Below are positions 44,491 through 54,454 of a DNA stretch of 64,000 bases, piece after piece (the stretch's first letter is position 1; every line of letters starts with the position of its first letter). The notes beneath the pieces are model-generated. The model searched no databases. It was not told the origin of the DNA and was given only the letters and a program-made list of their open reading frames with translations. Location of the stretch: assembly GCA_035549195.1 (NCBI GenBank), contig DASZRK010000017.1, forward strand, positions 310,001 through 374,000, given 5' to 3'. The translations under genes were made by a program, and so were the position numbers. The DNA is from a bacterium. GTDB lineage: Bacteria > Oederibacteriota > Muellerivitia > Muellerivitales > Muellerivitaceae.

Positions 44491-44654
44491 GATAAAGAAG
44501 CCGGTCTAATTACGAAGGATTGCTCCCGGTTGCGGTGAAGCCGGTCCTTGATGATTCCCCCGGTGGTCCATCCCGCCTGTTCCCTTGTTCACGACTTTTC
44601 CGCTTCGGTAAGATAGGTCCCTCAAAATAACGACGTCCATGAAGGTTTTTCCCG

Positions 44655-47600
44655 ATGAACCCTCCTGACCGAACTTCCACTTCCATTTTTTCAAGGCTTT
44701 CCCGGGAACTGATGCTCCTGCTGGATGAAAAGGGCCTGGTCCAAACGGCCCAAGGCGCCTGGGCGGTCCTTTTGGGTCAGGACCCGGACCGATTGACCGG
44801 GTCGCCGTTCCTGGACCTGGTGCATCCCGAGGACCAGGTGCGCGCCCAACCCGTTCTTTTAAAAGCAGGGCAGGGGGCCGGGCCCTTCCCATTGGAACTT
44901 CGGGTCCGCACGTCGAAGGGAGGATGGCATTGGACCCAATGGCACGGCGAGTTCGACAGCGCCTCCCGGACCTTCTCCCTGGTGGGCCGTTCCCTCCAGG
45001 ACCTGAAAGAAGCGGAAGCGGCCCTTGAGGAAAGCCGTTCCAAGTTCGACCGGCTCAGCGACGCGGCCGGCGAGGGAGTGGCCATCCACGAGAAGGGGGT
45101 GGTGGTGGAGGCGAACGTCTCCTTCGCCCGTTTGCTAGGCTTCGAGAGGCCCGAGGAGGTCTTGGGCCGTAACGGCTTGGACTTCGTGGCCCCCGAGTTC
45201 CGTGAGCTGGTGACCCAACAGATCCGCTCCGGCAGCGAGGAACCCTATGAGATCGTGGGGATCCGGAGGGATGGGACCCGGTTCAACACGCTGGTGCAGG
45301 GCCGGGCGATGCAATACCAGGGCCGGTCCTTGAGGGTCGCCACTTTCCTGGACATCACGCGCTCGAAGAAAAGGGAACAGGAACTCTTCGAGAGCCAGGA
45401 GCTGTTCCGCAAATTGGCCGATGCCTCCAAGGACGGGATCGCGGTCAGCGAAAAAGGGGTCATCCTCATGGCCAATCCCGCCCTCGCCCGGATGCTGGGT
45501 CGGGAACTGCCCGAACTCATCGGGCGCAACGCCCTGGAATTCACCGCCCCCGAGTTCCGCGAGACCATCCTGCAGCATATGACCGAGGAGTCCGAGGCCA
45601 CCTACGAGATCATGGGCCTGCGTTCCGACGGCTTGCGGTTCCCGGTGGAGATCACCCCCCGCATGACCACCTATCAGGGGCGCCGGGTCCGGCTGGTCTA
45701 TTTCCGGGACATCACCCAACGTAAGCGGATCGAGGAAGAAGTGGTCCGGCAGAAGGAGTTCACCCAGAACCTGATCAACAGCAGCGTGGACGGCCTGCTG
45801 GCCTTCGACCATGAGTGCCGCTACACCCTCTGGAACCCGGCCATGGAGAGGATCAGCGGGCATTCCCGGGAGGAATGCATCGGCCAAGTGGCCTTCGATG
45901 TGTTCCCCTTCCTCAAACAGATCGGCGAGGACGTCCATTTTTACGCGGCCCTCAAAGGGGAGAGTCCCGTGACCCAGGAGAGGCCCTACCGGACCCCCGC
46001 GGGCCGGCAGGGTTATTTCGAGGCCTACTACATGCCCGTCAAGAACGCGAAAGGCGAGATCCTGGGGGGCCTTGGTATCGTGAGGGATGTCACCGAACGG
46101 CGCCGGGTCTCGGAGGCCCTGCGGCAGTCCGAAGCCAACCTCCAGGCGGTCTTCAACAACACCTTCCAGAACATCGTGCTGGTGGACCGGGAAGGGCGCA
46201 TCCGGGCCTTCAACAACAACGCACTGCTCAACAACCGCCAATGGACCGGCCAGGACCTCAAGGCGGGGGGCTCGATCGTGGATTTCGTCTCAGAAGGGAA
46301 CAAACCCCTCTTCCGCGCGCGTTTCCAGAAGGCCCTGCAGGGGGAGGTGGTGACCCACGAACAGCGCTACCACAAGGGCGGGGAGGAGCAGTGGCTGGAG
46401 GTCTCCTACAATCCGGTCTTCGGGGACCAGGGCGAGATCGAGGGTGTCTGTCTCATCGCCACCAATGTGATCGAGCGCAAGATGGCCGAAGAGGCCCTGC
46501 AGAAGTCCGAGGCGGACCTGCGGGCCATTTTCGAGAGCAGCCACCAGAGCCTGGTGCTGGTGGGAAAGGATGGCCGGATCCGGGACTTCAACCGGCGGGC
46601 CCTGGAGGGCCTGAAGGCGGCCCGGGGTATGCAACTGGAAAAGGGACGGGCCATGGCCGACTACGTCGAGCCCGAGCACCTGGAGGATTTCCGTAAAAGG
46701 TTCCAACTGGTCCTGGAGGGAAAAGTGACCCGCATCGAACGGTCCGTCCGGGCGCCGGACGGGACCGTGCTTTGGTTCGATTTCCACTATTACCCCGTGC
46801 TCGACCATATGGGCCAGGTCCAGGGCGCCTGCATGGTGGCCGACTCCATCGACGAACGTAAGAAGGCCGAGGCCATCATCCGGGAGAGCGAGGAGAAGTT
46901 CCGCCGGGTCTTCGAGGACGCCGCCATGCCCATGGCCATGGTCTCCGATTTCCGCTACCTGAAGGTCAACCGGGCCTTTCGTGAACTGCTGGGATACGAG
47001 GAAAAGGAGATCCTGGGCCGCCACCTGCTGGAGATCACCCATCCGGAGGACCGCACCGAGAGCGACAAGATCTCCCGGGAAGTGCATCGGGGCGAGCAGG
47101 ACCGGTTCGAATCGGAAAAACGCTACCTTCGGAAGAACGGGGAGAGCGTCTGGGTCCATCTTTTCGGCACCCTCATCCGGGACCCCCAAGGCCAGGTCCT
47201 TTATTCCCTGGTCCTGGTGGAGAACATCCAGGAACGGAAACTGGCCCAGGAGGCCCTGCGCCGGTCGGAGGCGGACCTGCGCGCGGTCTTCGACAACGTG
47301 GACCAGGCGGTCGTCCTCCTGACCCCGGAGGGGCGGATCCAATCCTTCAACCCGCGCGCCGAGGAGTCCTTCCGGATGGCCACGGACAAGGAATTGCGCC
47401 GCGGGAACTTCTTCCGGGACTACATCCGGCCTGCGGACATGGGTCTTTACGAGGCGAGCTTCAAGAAGGCCCTGGAGGGGCAACGCATGACGCGGGAAAG
47501 GGCCTACCGGACCCCCGACGGCGTCGAGCATTGGTTCGAGTTCGGCTATTATCCCGTCCCCGGGGCCGACGGAAAGGTGGCCGGGATCTGCTTCGTCTCC

Positions 47601-49427
47601 CAGAGGATCGACGAGCGCAAGAAGGCCGAGGAGGACCTGCGCCGCTCGGAAGCGGAACTGCGGGCGGTCTTCAACAGCGGCTCCCAGGTGATGGTGTTGA
47701 TCAATCCCGACGGGACCATCCAGGACTTCAACCAGTTCGCCGCCATGATGGCCCAGCGGGTCCAGGGGAAGGCGCTGACCAAGGGCATGAAATTCGTCGA
47801 GACCCTGCCCCGGGGGGCCAGCGAGGATCAGTTCCACGAGAGCTTCCAGGCCGCGCTGGCGGGCAAGGAGAACAAGGCCGAGCGGGCGATCCGGGACGCC
47901 CGGGGCCAGGAACGCTGGGTGGAGGTGCGCTACCAGCCCGCCCTGAACCCCGCCGGGGGCGTGGAGGCGGTCTGTTTCTCGCTGACCTTCATCGACGAGC
48001 GTAAAAAGGCCGAGGAGGCCTTGCGGGAGAGCCAGGAGCGTTTCGAGCGGTTCGCCCTGGTGACCAACGAGGGGATCTTGCTGCACGAGAATCCCAGGGT
48101 GGTGGACGCCAACCCGGCCCTGGCGCATATGCTGGGCTACGAAGTGGAGGAGATGATCGGCCGCCCCGGGTTCGACTTCATCGCGCCCGAATCCCATCCG
48201 ATCGCTCGAAAACACATGGTCTCCGGCTCCTCCCAGCCCTATGAGGTCCTGGCCCTGCGCAAGGACGGATCGACCTTCCCGGTGGAACTGCGGGGCCGGA
48301 ATTTCCCCTTCAAAGGCAGGGACCTCAGGGTCATGAGCGTGCGGGACATGACCTGGAACAAGGCGGCGGAACGGATCCTCACCGAGAGCGAGGAACGCTA
48401 CCGGCGGCTGGTGGAGCTTTCCCCCGACGCGGTCGTGGTCCATTCGGGCGGCGAGATCCTCTATGTCAATCCGGCGGGACTGGAGCTCTTTGGAGGGCAG
48501 GGAAGGGACCTACGGGAGGTCCAATTGGCCGACTTCCTCCATCCGGAGACCAGGGAGAAGGCGATGGAGCGGGTCCGGAGGATCCAGGAGACGGGCGAAC
48601 CCACCGATTGGATGGAACAGAAGCTCCGGCGGTTGGACGGCGGGGAATTCTTCGGGGAGACCAAGGGAACGCCCTTCCTCTTCAAAGGGGTCCCGGCGGT
48701 GCTGACCATCGTGCGGGACGTGACCGAGCGGCATAGGTCCCAACAGACCCTGCTCCGCTACGAAAGGCTGGCCGCGGTGGGCAAGGTCATCGCCGCCATC
48801 GCCCATGAGGTCCGCAATCCCCTGGCGGTCCTGACCGGCATGATCCAATTGATGAACGCCAAGATGGAGGGGCGGAAGGAATATTCCCAGGAGCTCAAGA
48901 CCATCCTGTCCCAGGCCGAGCGCCTGCGCTTCTTCATGAACGATATCCTGGATTATTCCAAGGAACTGGAGATCCGCAAAAGTCCCGTGGACCTGGAGGT
49001 CCTGCTCCAGGAATCCCTGACCGCGGCCCAGGCCCAGGTGGGAGGCCGGGCCGACCTCATCCGGGTCGAGATGCCCGTCGGGAAGAAATGGGCGGTCTTT
49101 TCCGCCGACCGGGACCGGCTGCAGCAGGTGCTGGTGAACCTGCTGACCAACGCCTACCAGGCGGTCGGGGAGAAGGGGAGCCTGAAGCTGGGGGCCAGGC
49201 AGACCAAGGCCGAGACCCGTTTGACCGTCGAGGACGACGGGCCGGGCATCGGGGACACGGAAATGTCCCATCTCTTCGAACCCTTCTTCACCACCAAGAA
49301 AGGGGGGTCGGGCCTGGGCCTTTCCATCAGTCAGAAGATCGTCGAGGCCCACGGCGGGAGGATCGAGTTGGAAAGATTGAGGCCCCACGGCACCCGTTTC
49401 ACGGTGGTCCTGCCCCGCAAGGATTGA
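44655..49427 (+). CDS. Orphan sensor histidine kinase with eleven PAS domains
   Basis: A 1590-residue soluble kinase. Eleven PAS-type modules follow one another at about 14, 126, 249, 369, 494, 619, 744, 870, 1000, 1127 and 1247. Many linkers are near-identical (for example DERKKAEEALRRSEADLRAVF in several versions), which shows internal duplication. The HisKA domain has the phospho-accepting His near 1383 in IAHEVRNPL. The HATPase domain shows NLLTNAYQAV, DDGPGIG and GSGLGLSISQKIVEAHGG. There are no membrane segments, no receiver domain and no response regulator next to it. It must sense cytoplasmic cues and signal to a partner encoded elsewhere. A weak promoter candidate, TTGTTC-18-TAAGAT, lies at 44585-44614. 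Confidence 0.95.
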   Translation: MNPPDRTSTSIFSRLSRELMLLLDEKGLVQTAQGAWAVLLGQDPDRLTGSPFLDLVHPEDQVRAQPVLLKAGQGAGPFPLELRVRTSKGGWHWTQWHGEFDSASRTFSLVGRSLQDLKEAEAALEESRSKFDRLSDAAGEGVAIHEKGVVVEANVSFARLLGFERPEEVLGRNGLDFVAPEFRELVTQQIRSGSEEPYEIVGIRRDGTRFNTLVQGRAMQYQGRSLRVATFLDITRSKKREQELFESQELFRKLADASKDGIAVSEKGVILMANPALARMLGRELPELIGRNALEFTAPEFRETILQHMTEESEATYEIMGLRSDGLRFPVEITPRMTTYQGRRVRLVYFRDITQRKRIEEEVVRQKEFTQNLINSSVDGLLAFDHECRYTLWNPAMERISGHSREECIGQVAFDVFPFLKQIGEDVHFYAALKGESPVTQERPYRTPAGRQGYFEAYYMPVKNAKGEILGGLGIVRDVTERRRVSEALRQSEANLQAVFNNTFQNIVLVDREGRIRAFNNNALLNNRQWTGQDLKAGGSIVDFVSEGNKPLFRARFQKALQGEVVTHEQRYHKGGEEQWLEVSYNPVFGDQGEIEGVCLIATNVIERKMAEEALQKSEADLRAIFESSHQSLVLVGKDGRIRDFNRRALEGLKAARGMQLEKGRAMADYVEPEHLEDFRKRFQLVLEGKVTRIERSVRAPDGTVLWFDFHYYPVLDHMGQVQGACMVADSIDERKKAEAIIRESEEKFRRVFEDAAMPMAMVSDFRYLKVNRAFRELLGYEEKEILGRHLLEITHPEDRTESDKISREVHRGEQDRFESEKRYLRKNGESVWVHLFGTLIRDPQGQVLYSLVLVENIQERKLAQEALRRSEADLRAVFDNVDQAVVLLTPEGRIQSFNPRAEESFRMATDKELRRGNFFRDYIRPADMGLYEASFKKALEGQRMTRERAYRTPDGVEHWFEFGYYPVPGADGKVAGICFVSQRIDERKKAEEDLRRSEAELRAVFNSGSQVMVLINPDGTIQDFNQFAAMMAQRVQGKALTKGMKFVETLPRGASEDQFHESFQAALAGKENKAERAIRDARGQERWVEVRYQPALNPAGGVEAVCFSLTFIDERKKAEEALRESQERFERFALVTNEGILLHENPRVVDANPALAHMLGYEVEEMIGRPGFDFIAPESHPIARKHMVSGSSQPYEVLALRKDGSTFPVELRGRNFPFKGRDLRVMSVRDMTWNKAAERILTESEERYRRLVELSPDAVVVHSGGEILYVNPAGLELFGGQGRDLREVQLADFLHPETREKAMERVRRIQETGEPTDWMEQKLRRLDGGEFFGETKGTPFLFKGVPAVLTIVRDVTERHRSQQTLLRYERLAAVGKVIAAIAHEVRNPLAVLTGMIQLMNAKMEGRKEYSQELKTILSQAERLRFFMNDILDYSKELEIRKSPVDLEVLLQESLTAAQAQVGGRADLIRVEMPVGKKWAVFSADRDRLQQVLVNLLTNAYQAVGEKGSLKLGARQTKAETRLTVEDDGPGIGDTEMSHLFEPFFTTKKGGSGLGLSISQKIVEAHGGRIELERLRPHGTRFTVVLPRKD

Positions 49428-49433
49428 CCGGTC

Positions 49434-50390
49434 CTAGGGATTATCGTGGCCCTCGGGGACACCCGCCATATAGTCGGTGTCCTTGAAGCGGCCGTGGCAT
49501 TTCACACAGGAGTTCAGGTGGGGATCGCCCGAGACCCAGGTCACGGGCCCCTTGATCCTCTCCGGGTTCCCTTCCACCGGATGGTCCCAGCGGAGGGCAT
49601 AACGCCAGCCCCCGGTGCGGGGCGACTCGGACCTCTTTCCCTTTTCCATCACATAGAGGGGACCCGGAACCTTGGAGGGGCCGTCCTCCCCGGAGTCCTC
49701 GAAGGATTCCTTGACCACCAGGGCGCCTTCGGGCATGGCCTCGGTGTCCCGGTAAGCCTGAGCGGCTTCAGGGGAAACGTAGGTGTTGACCCAGCGATGC
49801 CCATGGGTGCGGCTGTTCCAGGGCGAGGAATCCATCAAGACCAGATCGCGGCGGTAATTACCCACTCTTTTCCAGAGGCCATCGGCCTCGGGGGCCCCCG
49901 GTGTCGCGGCCGGCTCCTCCTCGGCCATGGCCACCGGGCCGGCGTCCTCATAGACCATTTCCCCTCCCTCGTGCCCGGCCAGCCCCAAGAAGGCCGCCGA
50001 ACCCAAAAGCAGCAGTCCTACCGCCCAGGGGTTGGGCTTGCGCCCCCGGAGCAAGGCCCAGGCGAAGACCGCGCCCGCCGCGCAGAAGAGGGTGCCGGTC
50101 AGGGCCAGTTCCACATGCTCGCGCAGCTTGCCTTTCATGGCGGTTTCGGGAGGCAAAAAGGTCCACTCGTCCAGCATGGCCAGGTGGTGGGCGAAAAGGT
50201 GGCCGGTCACCAGGCCCGTCAGGCCTCCGATCAGGGCCAGGAGCCAAAGGGCGCCGGAGGCCCGCAGGACCCAGTCCTCCGAATGAAGGCGGCCGTAGAG
50301 ATAGGCCAGGAGGGCCAGCAGGGAACAGGCGATGGGGAAATGGGTGACGGGGGGATGCAGGGGGCCGAACCAGTGGCTCAAAGTTTCCAT
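49434..50390 (-). CDS. DUF2231 membrane domain fused to a cytochrome P460-like haem c domain
   Basis: A 318-residue protein in two parts. Residues 1-150 are a DUF2231 domain with four membrane helices (start HWFGPLHPPVTHFPIA, with conserved His residues; the loop TGHLFAHHLAML). After an acidic Glu/Ala/Pro linker, residues about 170-318 form a periplasmic domain like cytochrome P460 (ESFED, GPLYVMEK, WRYALRW) ending with the haem c site CVKCHGRFKDTDYM near 296. The two domains are usually on separate genes. A membrane-anchored haem redox protein is inferred. It is divergent from the TPR/barrel gene and convergent with the kinase gene. Confidence 0.8.
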   Translation of the reverse strand: METLSHWFGPLHPPVTHFPIACSLLALLAYLYGRLHSEDWVLRASGALWLLALIGGLTGLVTGHLFAHHLAMLDEWTFLPPETAMKGKLREHVELALTGTLFCAAGAVFAWALLRGRKPNPWAVGLLLLGSAAFLGLAGHEGGEMVYEDAGPVAMAEEEPAATPGAPEADGLWKRVGNYRRDLVLMDSSPWNSRTHGHRWVNTYVSPEAAQAYRDTEAMPEGALVVKESFEDSGEDGPSKVPGPLYVMEKGKRSESPRTGGWRYALRWDHPVEGNPERIKGPVTWVSGDPHLNSCVKCHGRFKDTDYMAGVPEGHDNP

Positions 50391-50576
50391 CTTCCCTCCT
50401 TGGGGATAAAGGACCGGGGATCCATATCGGAGCCCATCCTGAACTAGACCGGGCCCGGCGGAAAGGTTTCCGAACCCCGTTCATTATCCTAATCTTTCGC
50501 CCGAGCGGAAGCCCTGAAGGGAGATTCCCGTGTCCTGGAACTGGCCTTCGACATTCGGCCGGGTGATAATGGCCCC

Positions 50577-51734
50577 ATGAGAAACCCCTTCCGTGCGGTC
50601 CCCGTCTGGGTCCTGCTCCTCCTGGCTTTCTTCCCGGCTTCGCCTTCCCGGGCCGCCACGCCCGACGCCTATTACAACGCCGGGAACCTTTACCTGCACC
50701 AGGGCCATTACGACAAGGCCGTTCCTTATTTCCGGGCGGTCCTGAACCTGGACCCCAACCATGCCCTGGCCTATGAGGGACTGGCCGAATGCTATTACCG
50801 CCTGGGCCAATATGACCAAGCCTATGAGGCCTGCCAAAAGGGGTTGGTCCTCTATCCGGAAAGCGCCATGCTACAGGCCATCAACCAAAGGCTGGGCCCC
50901 CGGATGGCCAAGCCCCCCATGCCGGTGGTCCAGGGCCCGGGCAAGGTGGTACAGGGAGGCCGGGTCATCCAGGAAGGCCCCATGCTGGCCCCGCAGTTCT
51001 GGGTCAAGGGTGCGCTCAAATACGATTATTCCTTCGAATCGGATTTCAACCAGGCGGTCAACGGCTGGAAGACGGCCGCCCCCAATAACGGGGCCACGGT
51101 CTATGACGCCTCGGCGGGGAACAGCGGCTTCGGGGGCAAGATGGAGTTCGGCTATGGCTTGGATGCCTGGGACGGCCTGACCCTGACCCTGTCGGCCTTC
51201 GCGGAGGACGGTTTCCACGGGACCGCCCGCAGCGCCGCCCCGGCCACCTTGACCAGTGATTTCAATCCCCTGGTCACCGCCGTCGAGGCCGATTATTGCC
51301 TTTTTTGGCCCCATGACGACTACCGCTTCTATATAAAAGGCGGGTTCGGTTACTACTATTCTTTCATCGGCTTCCAGCAGAGGAACCAGCCGGTCACGAC
51401 CCTGTGGGGGAACCTGCCGGGGACCTACTCGGGGACCCTGGGCAGCGGGGATTTCGGCCTGAACCTGGGCGGCGGCTATGAGCTGAGGCTGGAGGACCAC
51501 CTGGGGCTGGAACTCTCCATCCTGGCGCGTTACGCCACCCTTTCCCAGTTCACCGTGAACGGCCCGAAGAATCCCGACGGAAGCACGCCGGTCTACGGGC
51601 TTATTTCCATGCCCGATGGGTTCATCGGGGTGGCCGACACCGCCACCATCAATAATACGACCCACAACAAGTTCCTCACCATGGACCTCACGGGGGTCGA
51701 AGTGGCGCTTTCCTTGGACTATTATTTCTTCTAA
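50577..51734 (+). CDS. TPR domain fused to an outer-membrane beta-barrel
   Basis: A 385-residue secreted protein. A signal peptide (1-27, ending in SRA) is followed by two to three TPR units (AYYNAGNLYLHQGHYDKAVP and on, to about 105). A Pro/Gly/Gln-rich linker follows. From about 135 come alternating amphipathic strands (FGGKMEFGYGLDAWDGLTLT and similar) ending in LDYYFF, with the C-terminal aromatic residue typical of barrels inserted by the BAM machinery. The TPR part would sit in the periplasm. It is coupled to the next TPR gene (stop and start share one base). Confidence 0.75.
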   Translation: MRNPFRAVPVWVLLLLAFFPASPSRAATPDAYYNAGNLYLHQGHYDKAVPYFRAVLNLDPNHALAYEGLAECYYRLGQYDQAYEACQKGLVLYPESAMLQAINQRLGPRMAKPPMPVVQGPGKVVQGGRVIQEGPMLAPQFWVKGALKYDYSFESDFNQAVNGWKTAAPNNGATVYDASAGNSGFGGKMEFGYGLDAWDGLTLTLSAFAEDGFHGTARSAAPATLTSDFNPLVTAVEADYCLFWPHDDYRFYIKGGFGYYYSFIGFQQRNQPVTTLWGNLPGTYSGTLGSGDFGLNLGGGYELRLEDHLGLELSILARYATLSQFTVNGPKNPDGSTPVYGLISMPDGFIGVADTATINNTTHNKFLTMDLTGVEVALSLDYYFF

Positions 51735-53185
51735 TGGCCAAGCCCGAGAACCCCGCGTCCCAAGTCCCTCCCCGCTTCTCCTTCGTCTCCCTTCCCAAAG
51801 GCTTGGCCCAGTTCCACCACCTGCCCCAGCATGTGCCCATCGAGGCCTACCGGCAGGAAGAGGTGGAAAAGAAGGGTTATGACTTCGCCGAGGGCGCGCG
51901 GGTCATGGAGGAACTGCTGAAGGAAGCCCCGGCCGTCCCGGGGGCCTACCTCTTCCATCTTTTCGTGGACAAGTGGCCCAAGCTCAAGGAAGTGGAACCC
52001 TTCTTCGTTTCCGGGAGGATCGCGGAAGCCATTCCCAAGCTGGTGGAGATCCTGGACATCGACCCGGAGTGCCCCCTCACCTCCTTCCAACTCGGTTTTT
52101 GCTTCCGGGCCACGGGTGAACTGGAGAAGTCCGAGTCCTTCTATAAGAAGGCGCTGCGCATGGCCCCCGCCGCGGGCTGGATCTATCCCAACCTGGGCCG
52201 CACCTACCTGGCCATGGACCGAAAGGCCGAAGCGGCGCAGGCCTTCTGGAAGGCCCTCGAGCTTTTGCCGGGCGACCCCTTCGTGCTGGACCAGCTGATG
52301 GCCTTGGGCGAACTGTTCCTGTTGCCGCCGGTTTCGGGCCGCCCGGAGGACCCGCCCTTCTTCGTGAAACGCTCCGATTATGAGAAGAAGATGCGCGAGG
52401 GGCTGGGACAGGAGAAGGACCCGGACAATATCCTGGCCTTGGGATGGAAACTGCTCCAGGACCGGCTCCTGGACCTGGCGGGGGAGGCCTTCGAAAGGGC
52501 CAAGGCCGCCGGCCGGAAGGACGCGCTGCTGGGCCTGGGGATCGTCCAGGCCGAGGCGAGGCGTTTCGCCGAGGCTGAGCGCTCACTGGAGGAATACCTG
52601 GAGGAACATCCGGACTCCGCCCCGGCCCACCTGAACCTCTTCAAGGTCTACCTGGCCCAGGAGGAAATGGACCTGGCCTGGGAGGAGATCCAGGCGGCGG
52701 TGCGCAGTGAGCCCGAGCGTTTGGATGCCCTGCGCCAGCTCTACCAGCTTTTCCTGCAGGATGACCGGCGGGAGGAGGCCCTGGATTGGTTCGAGGGATT
52801 GTCCAAGGAAAAGCCGGAGAGTTTCGCGCCCCACCTGGCCCGGGCCTGGGCCCTGGCGGAAGCGGACTGGCCCGCCGCCCGGGTCGAACTGGAAAAGGCC
52901 CGGTTGCTGGCCCCGGACCAGGAGGAAGTGCTCCTTTTCCTGACCGCCGAACTGGGCAAGCGGGGGGAAAGGGAGGAAGTGGTCCGCCTCCTGGAACCCC
53001 AAGCGGGGAAACTCCCCCTTTCGCTCACCATCAACCTGGCCCTGGCGCACAGCCAAGAAGGCCGGTCCGCGCGGGGTAAGGAATTGCTGGAGGCCTACCG
53101 GCAAAGGCCCGGGTTGGGGAACCTGGAGAAGGAAAGGGTCGAAAGGATCCTGGCCGAATTCGCCAAGGCCGGGCCCGCCGCCTGA
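51734..53185 (+). CDS. TPR-repeat protein
   Basis: A 483-residue, all-helical cytoplasmic protein without signal peptide. TPR units are recognisable from about residue 95 (SGRIAEAIPKLVEILDIDPE) onward, with more at 130-190 and 250-440 and a break near 200 (LLPPVSGRPEDPPFF). The N-terminal 60 residues are not TPR. It directly follows the TPR/barrel gene and may assist the same envelope process. No catalytic motif is seen. Confidence 0.8.
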   Translation: MAKPENPASQVPPRFSFVSLPKGLAQFHHLPQHVPIEAYRQEEVEKKGYDFAEGARVMEELLKEAPAVPGAYLFHLFVDKWPKLKEVEPFFVSGRIAEAIPKLVEILDIDPECPLTSFQLGFCFRATGELEKSESFYKKALRMAPAAGWIYPNLGRTYLAMDRKAEAAQAFWKALELLPGDPFVLDQLMALGELFLLPPVSGRPEDPPFFVKRSDYEKKMREGLGQEKDPDNILALGWKLLQDRLLDLAGEAFERAKAAGRKDALLGLGIVQAEARRFAEAERSLEEYLEEHPDSAPAHLNLFKVYLAQEEMDLAWEEIQAAVRSEPERLDALRQLYQLFLQDDRREEALDWFEGLSKEKPESFAPHLARAWALAEADWPAARVELEKARLLAPDQEEVLLFLTAELGKRGEREEVVRLLEPQAGKLPLSLTINLALAHSQEGRSARGKELLEAYRQRPGLGNLEKERVERILAEFAKAGPAA

Positions 53186-53194
53186 AGAGGGCCG

Positions 53195-53764
53195 TCAGTC
53201 GTCCAGGGAAATGACCCGCGTTTGCGAGCGCGGCTGCGGGAGCGGTTGGGGCTGCGGCGGGGCCGCGGGGCTTTCCCGGACCTTGCGCTGGAGCATGGGG
53301 TTGATGACCAGGTCCTGGGACGAATAGATCCTCTGCACCCGGTCCAATTCGGCCCTTTGGGCGGGGCCCAGGAAGTCCAGCTTGTTCAAATGGTCCGCCA
53401 CCAGGCAGAAACCCGTGCCCTGCCGTTTCCAGAACTCCAACAGGTTCTCCAGGACCAGGACCGGTCCTTCCATTCCCTTGAGTTTTTGTTCCTCGGTGGC
53501 GTGGAGCCCTTCGTGATAGACGAAGAAGTAATCGGGATGGAAGCGGTATTTGACCTTGCGCACCGGGTCGAGGAAGAAGACCCCGGCGTCGGAGACCACC
53601 AGTTCGGTGAAGCGGTCGTTGTGGGTCTGGGTGCGGAAGGCCAGGAAGCGGACCGGATCGAGCGTGAGCCCGGAATAGCCCAGGTTGCGGAACTCATCGT
53701 GGATCTTCTTGTTCATCCTCCCCAGGGCATCCACTTGTTCCGGGGTCATGTGGTCCATTTGCAT
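53195..53764 (-). CDS. Protein of unknown function
   Basis: A 189-residue soluble protein that I do not recognise. The start at 53764 follows GAGG five bases upstream. The core (about 20-130) alternates strands and helices, with hydrophobic strands such as ELVVSDAGVFFLDP and YFFVYHEGL; the latter includes HEG but no full zinc motif. The tail from about 165 is Pro/Gln-rich. It is convergent with the TPR gene and separated from the rhodanese/DoxX genes by a 147-bp gap. Confidence 0.6.
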   Translation of the reverse strand: MQMDHMTPEQVDALGRMNKKIHDEFRNLGYSGLTLDPVRFLAFRTQTHNDRFTELVVSDAGVFFLDPVRKVKYRFHPDYFFVYHEGLHATEEQKLKGMEGPVLVLENLLEFWKRQGTGFCLVADHLNKLDFLGPAQRAELDRVQRIYSSQDLVINPMLQRKVRESPAAPPQPQPLPQPRSQTRVISLDD

Positions 53765-53911
53765 AAAAGCCTCGACTGGCGGTGAGCGTTCGATCGTTCA
53801 TAGAGCGAAGGACCGACGGACCAATCTTAGCATGGGCCCATGAATGGTTTCAGGGGCCCGATCATGGTTTAACGGACAAACGACCTTCTCGCGCGATTTT
53901 TCGGAGTTGGT

Positions 53912-54454
53912 TTAAACGTTTTTGTGGGAGGGAGCCGGGTCGGAGGCCAGGAGGACCTTGGATCCGATGGCGAGGAAGAAGAGGTCCCGGACCACGGTGA
54001 GCCAGGTCATCTTCTCGGTGGAGGTCTTGTCGAAGCAACTGCAGTTGCAATCGATGCCATGCGCCACGTCCCAGGTGATGGAGAGGGTATAGAGCACCAT
54101 CAGCACGCAAAAGACCAGGGCCGCGGGGCGCCACTGGAAGCGGACGAGCAGGAGGACCCCCGTGAAGAATTCGACCCAAGGGATGGCCACCGCCGTCAGG
54201 GGTTGAAGGTCCTTGGGGACGAAATAAAAACATTCCTGGATGTGGTGGTAGAAACCCAAGGGGTCCCCCAATTTGTCCAGGCTGGCGCCGGCGAGGATGA
54301 GCCCGGCGGCGACCCGAAGGATCAAGGCGCCCCAGGTCTCTCCCTTCAGCGCGACGGCCTTGGGGAATCGCCGATCCGCCCAAAAGGAAAAGGCCGTGAG
54401 GGCGGCGCTGAGGAGCACCAGGTTGCGGTCGTTCAACAGATCGGCGGCCGTCAC
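53912..54454 (-). CDS. DoxX/MauE-like membrane protein with CNCSCF motif
   Basis: A 180-residue protein with four to five membrane helices (about 8-22, 38-57, 80-100, 105-128 and 145-165). It resembles DoxX/MauE family proteins, which support disulfide or cofactor formation in the envelope. The IDCNCSCF segment near 136-143 matches the Cys-rich loop typical of MauE-like members. The GTG start overlaps the rhodanese stop (GTGA), so the two act together. It contains no haem or flavin motif. Confidence 0.78.
   Translation of the reverse strand: MTAADLLNDRNLVLLSAALTAFSFWADRRFPKAVALKGETWGALILRVAAGLILAGASLDKLGDPLGFYHHIQECFYFVPKDLQPLTAVAIPWVEFFTGVLLLVRFQWRPAALVFCVLMVLYTLSITWDVAHGIDCNCSCFDKTSTEKMTWLTVVRDLFFLAIGSKVLLASDPAPSHKNV

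Noticed and set aside
44491-44654. Riboswitch or leader RNA before the PAS kinase
   Set aside because: The 164-bp gap shows only a weak promoter-like pair and no conserved aptamer pattern that I can recognise.
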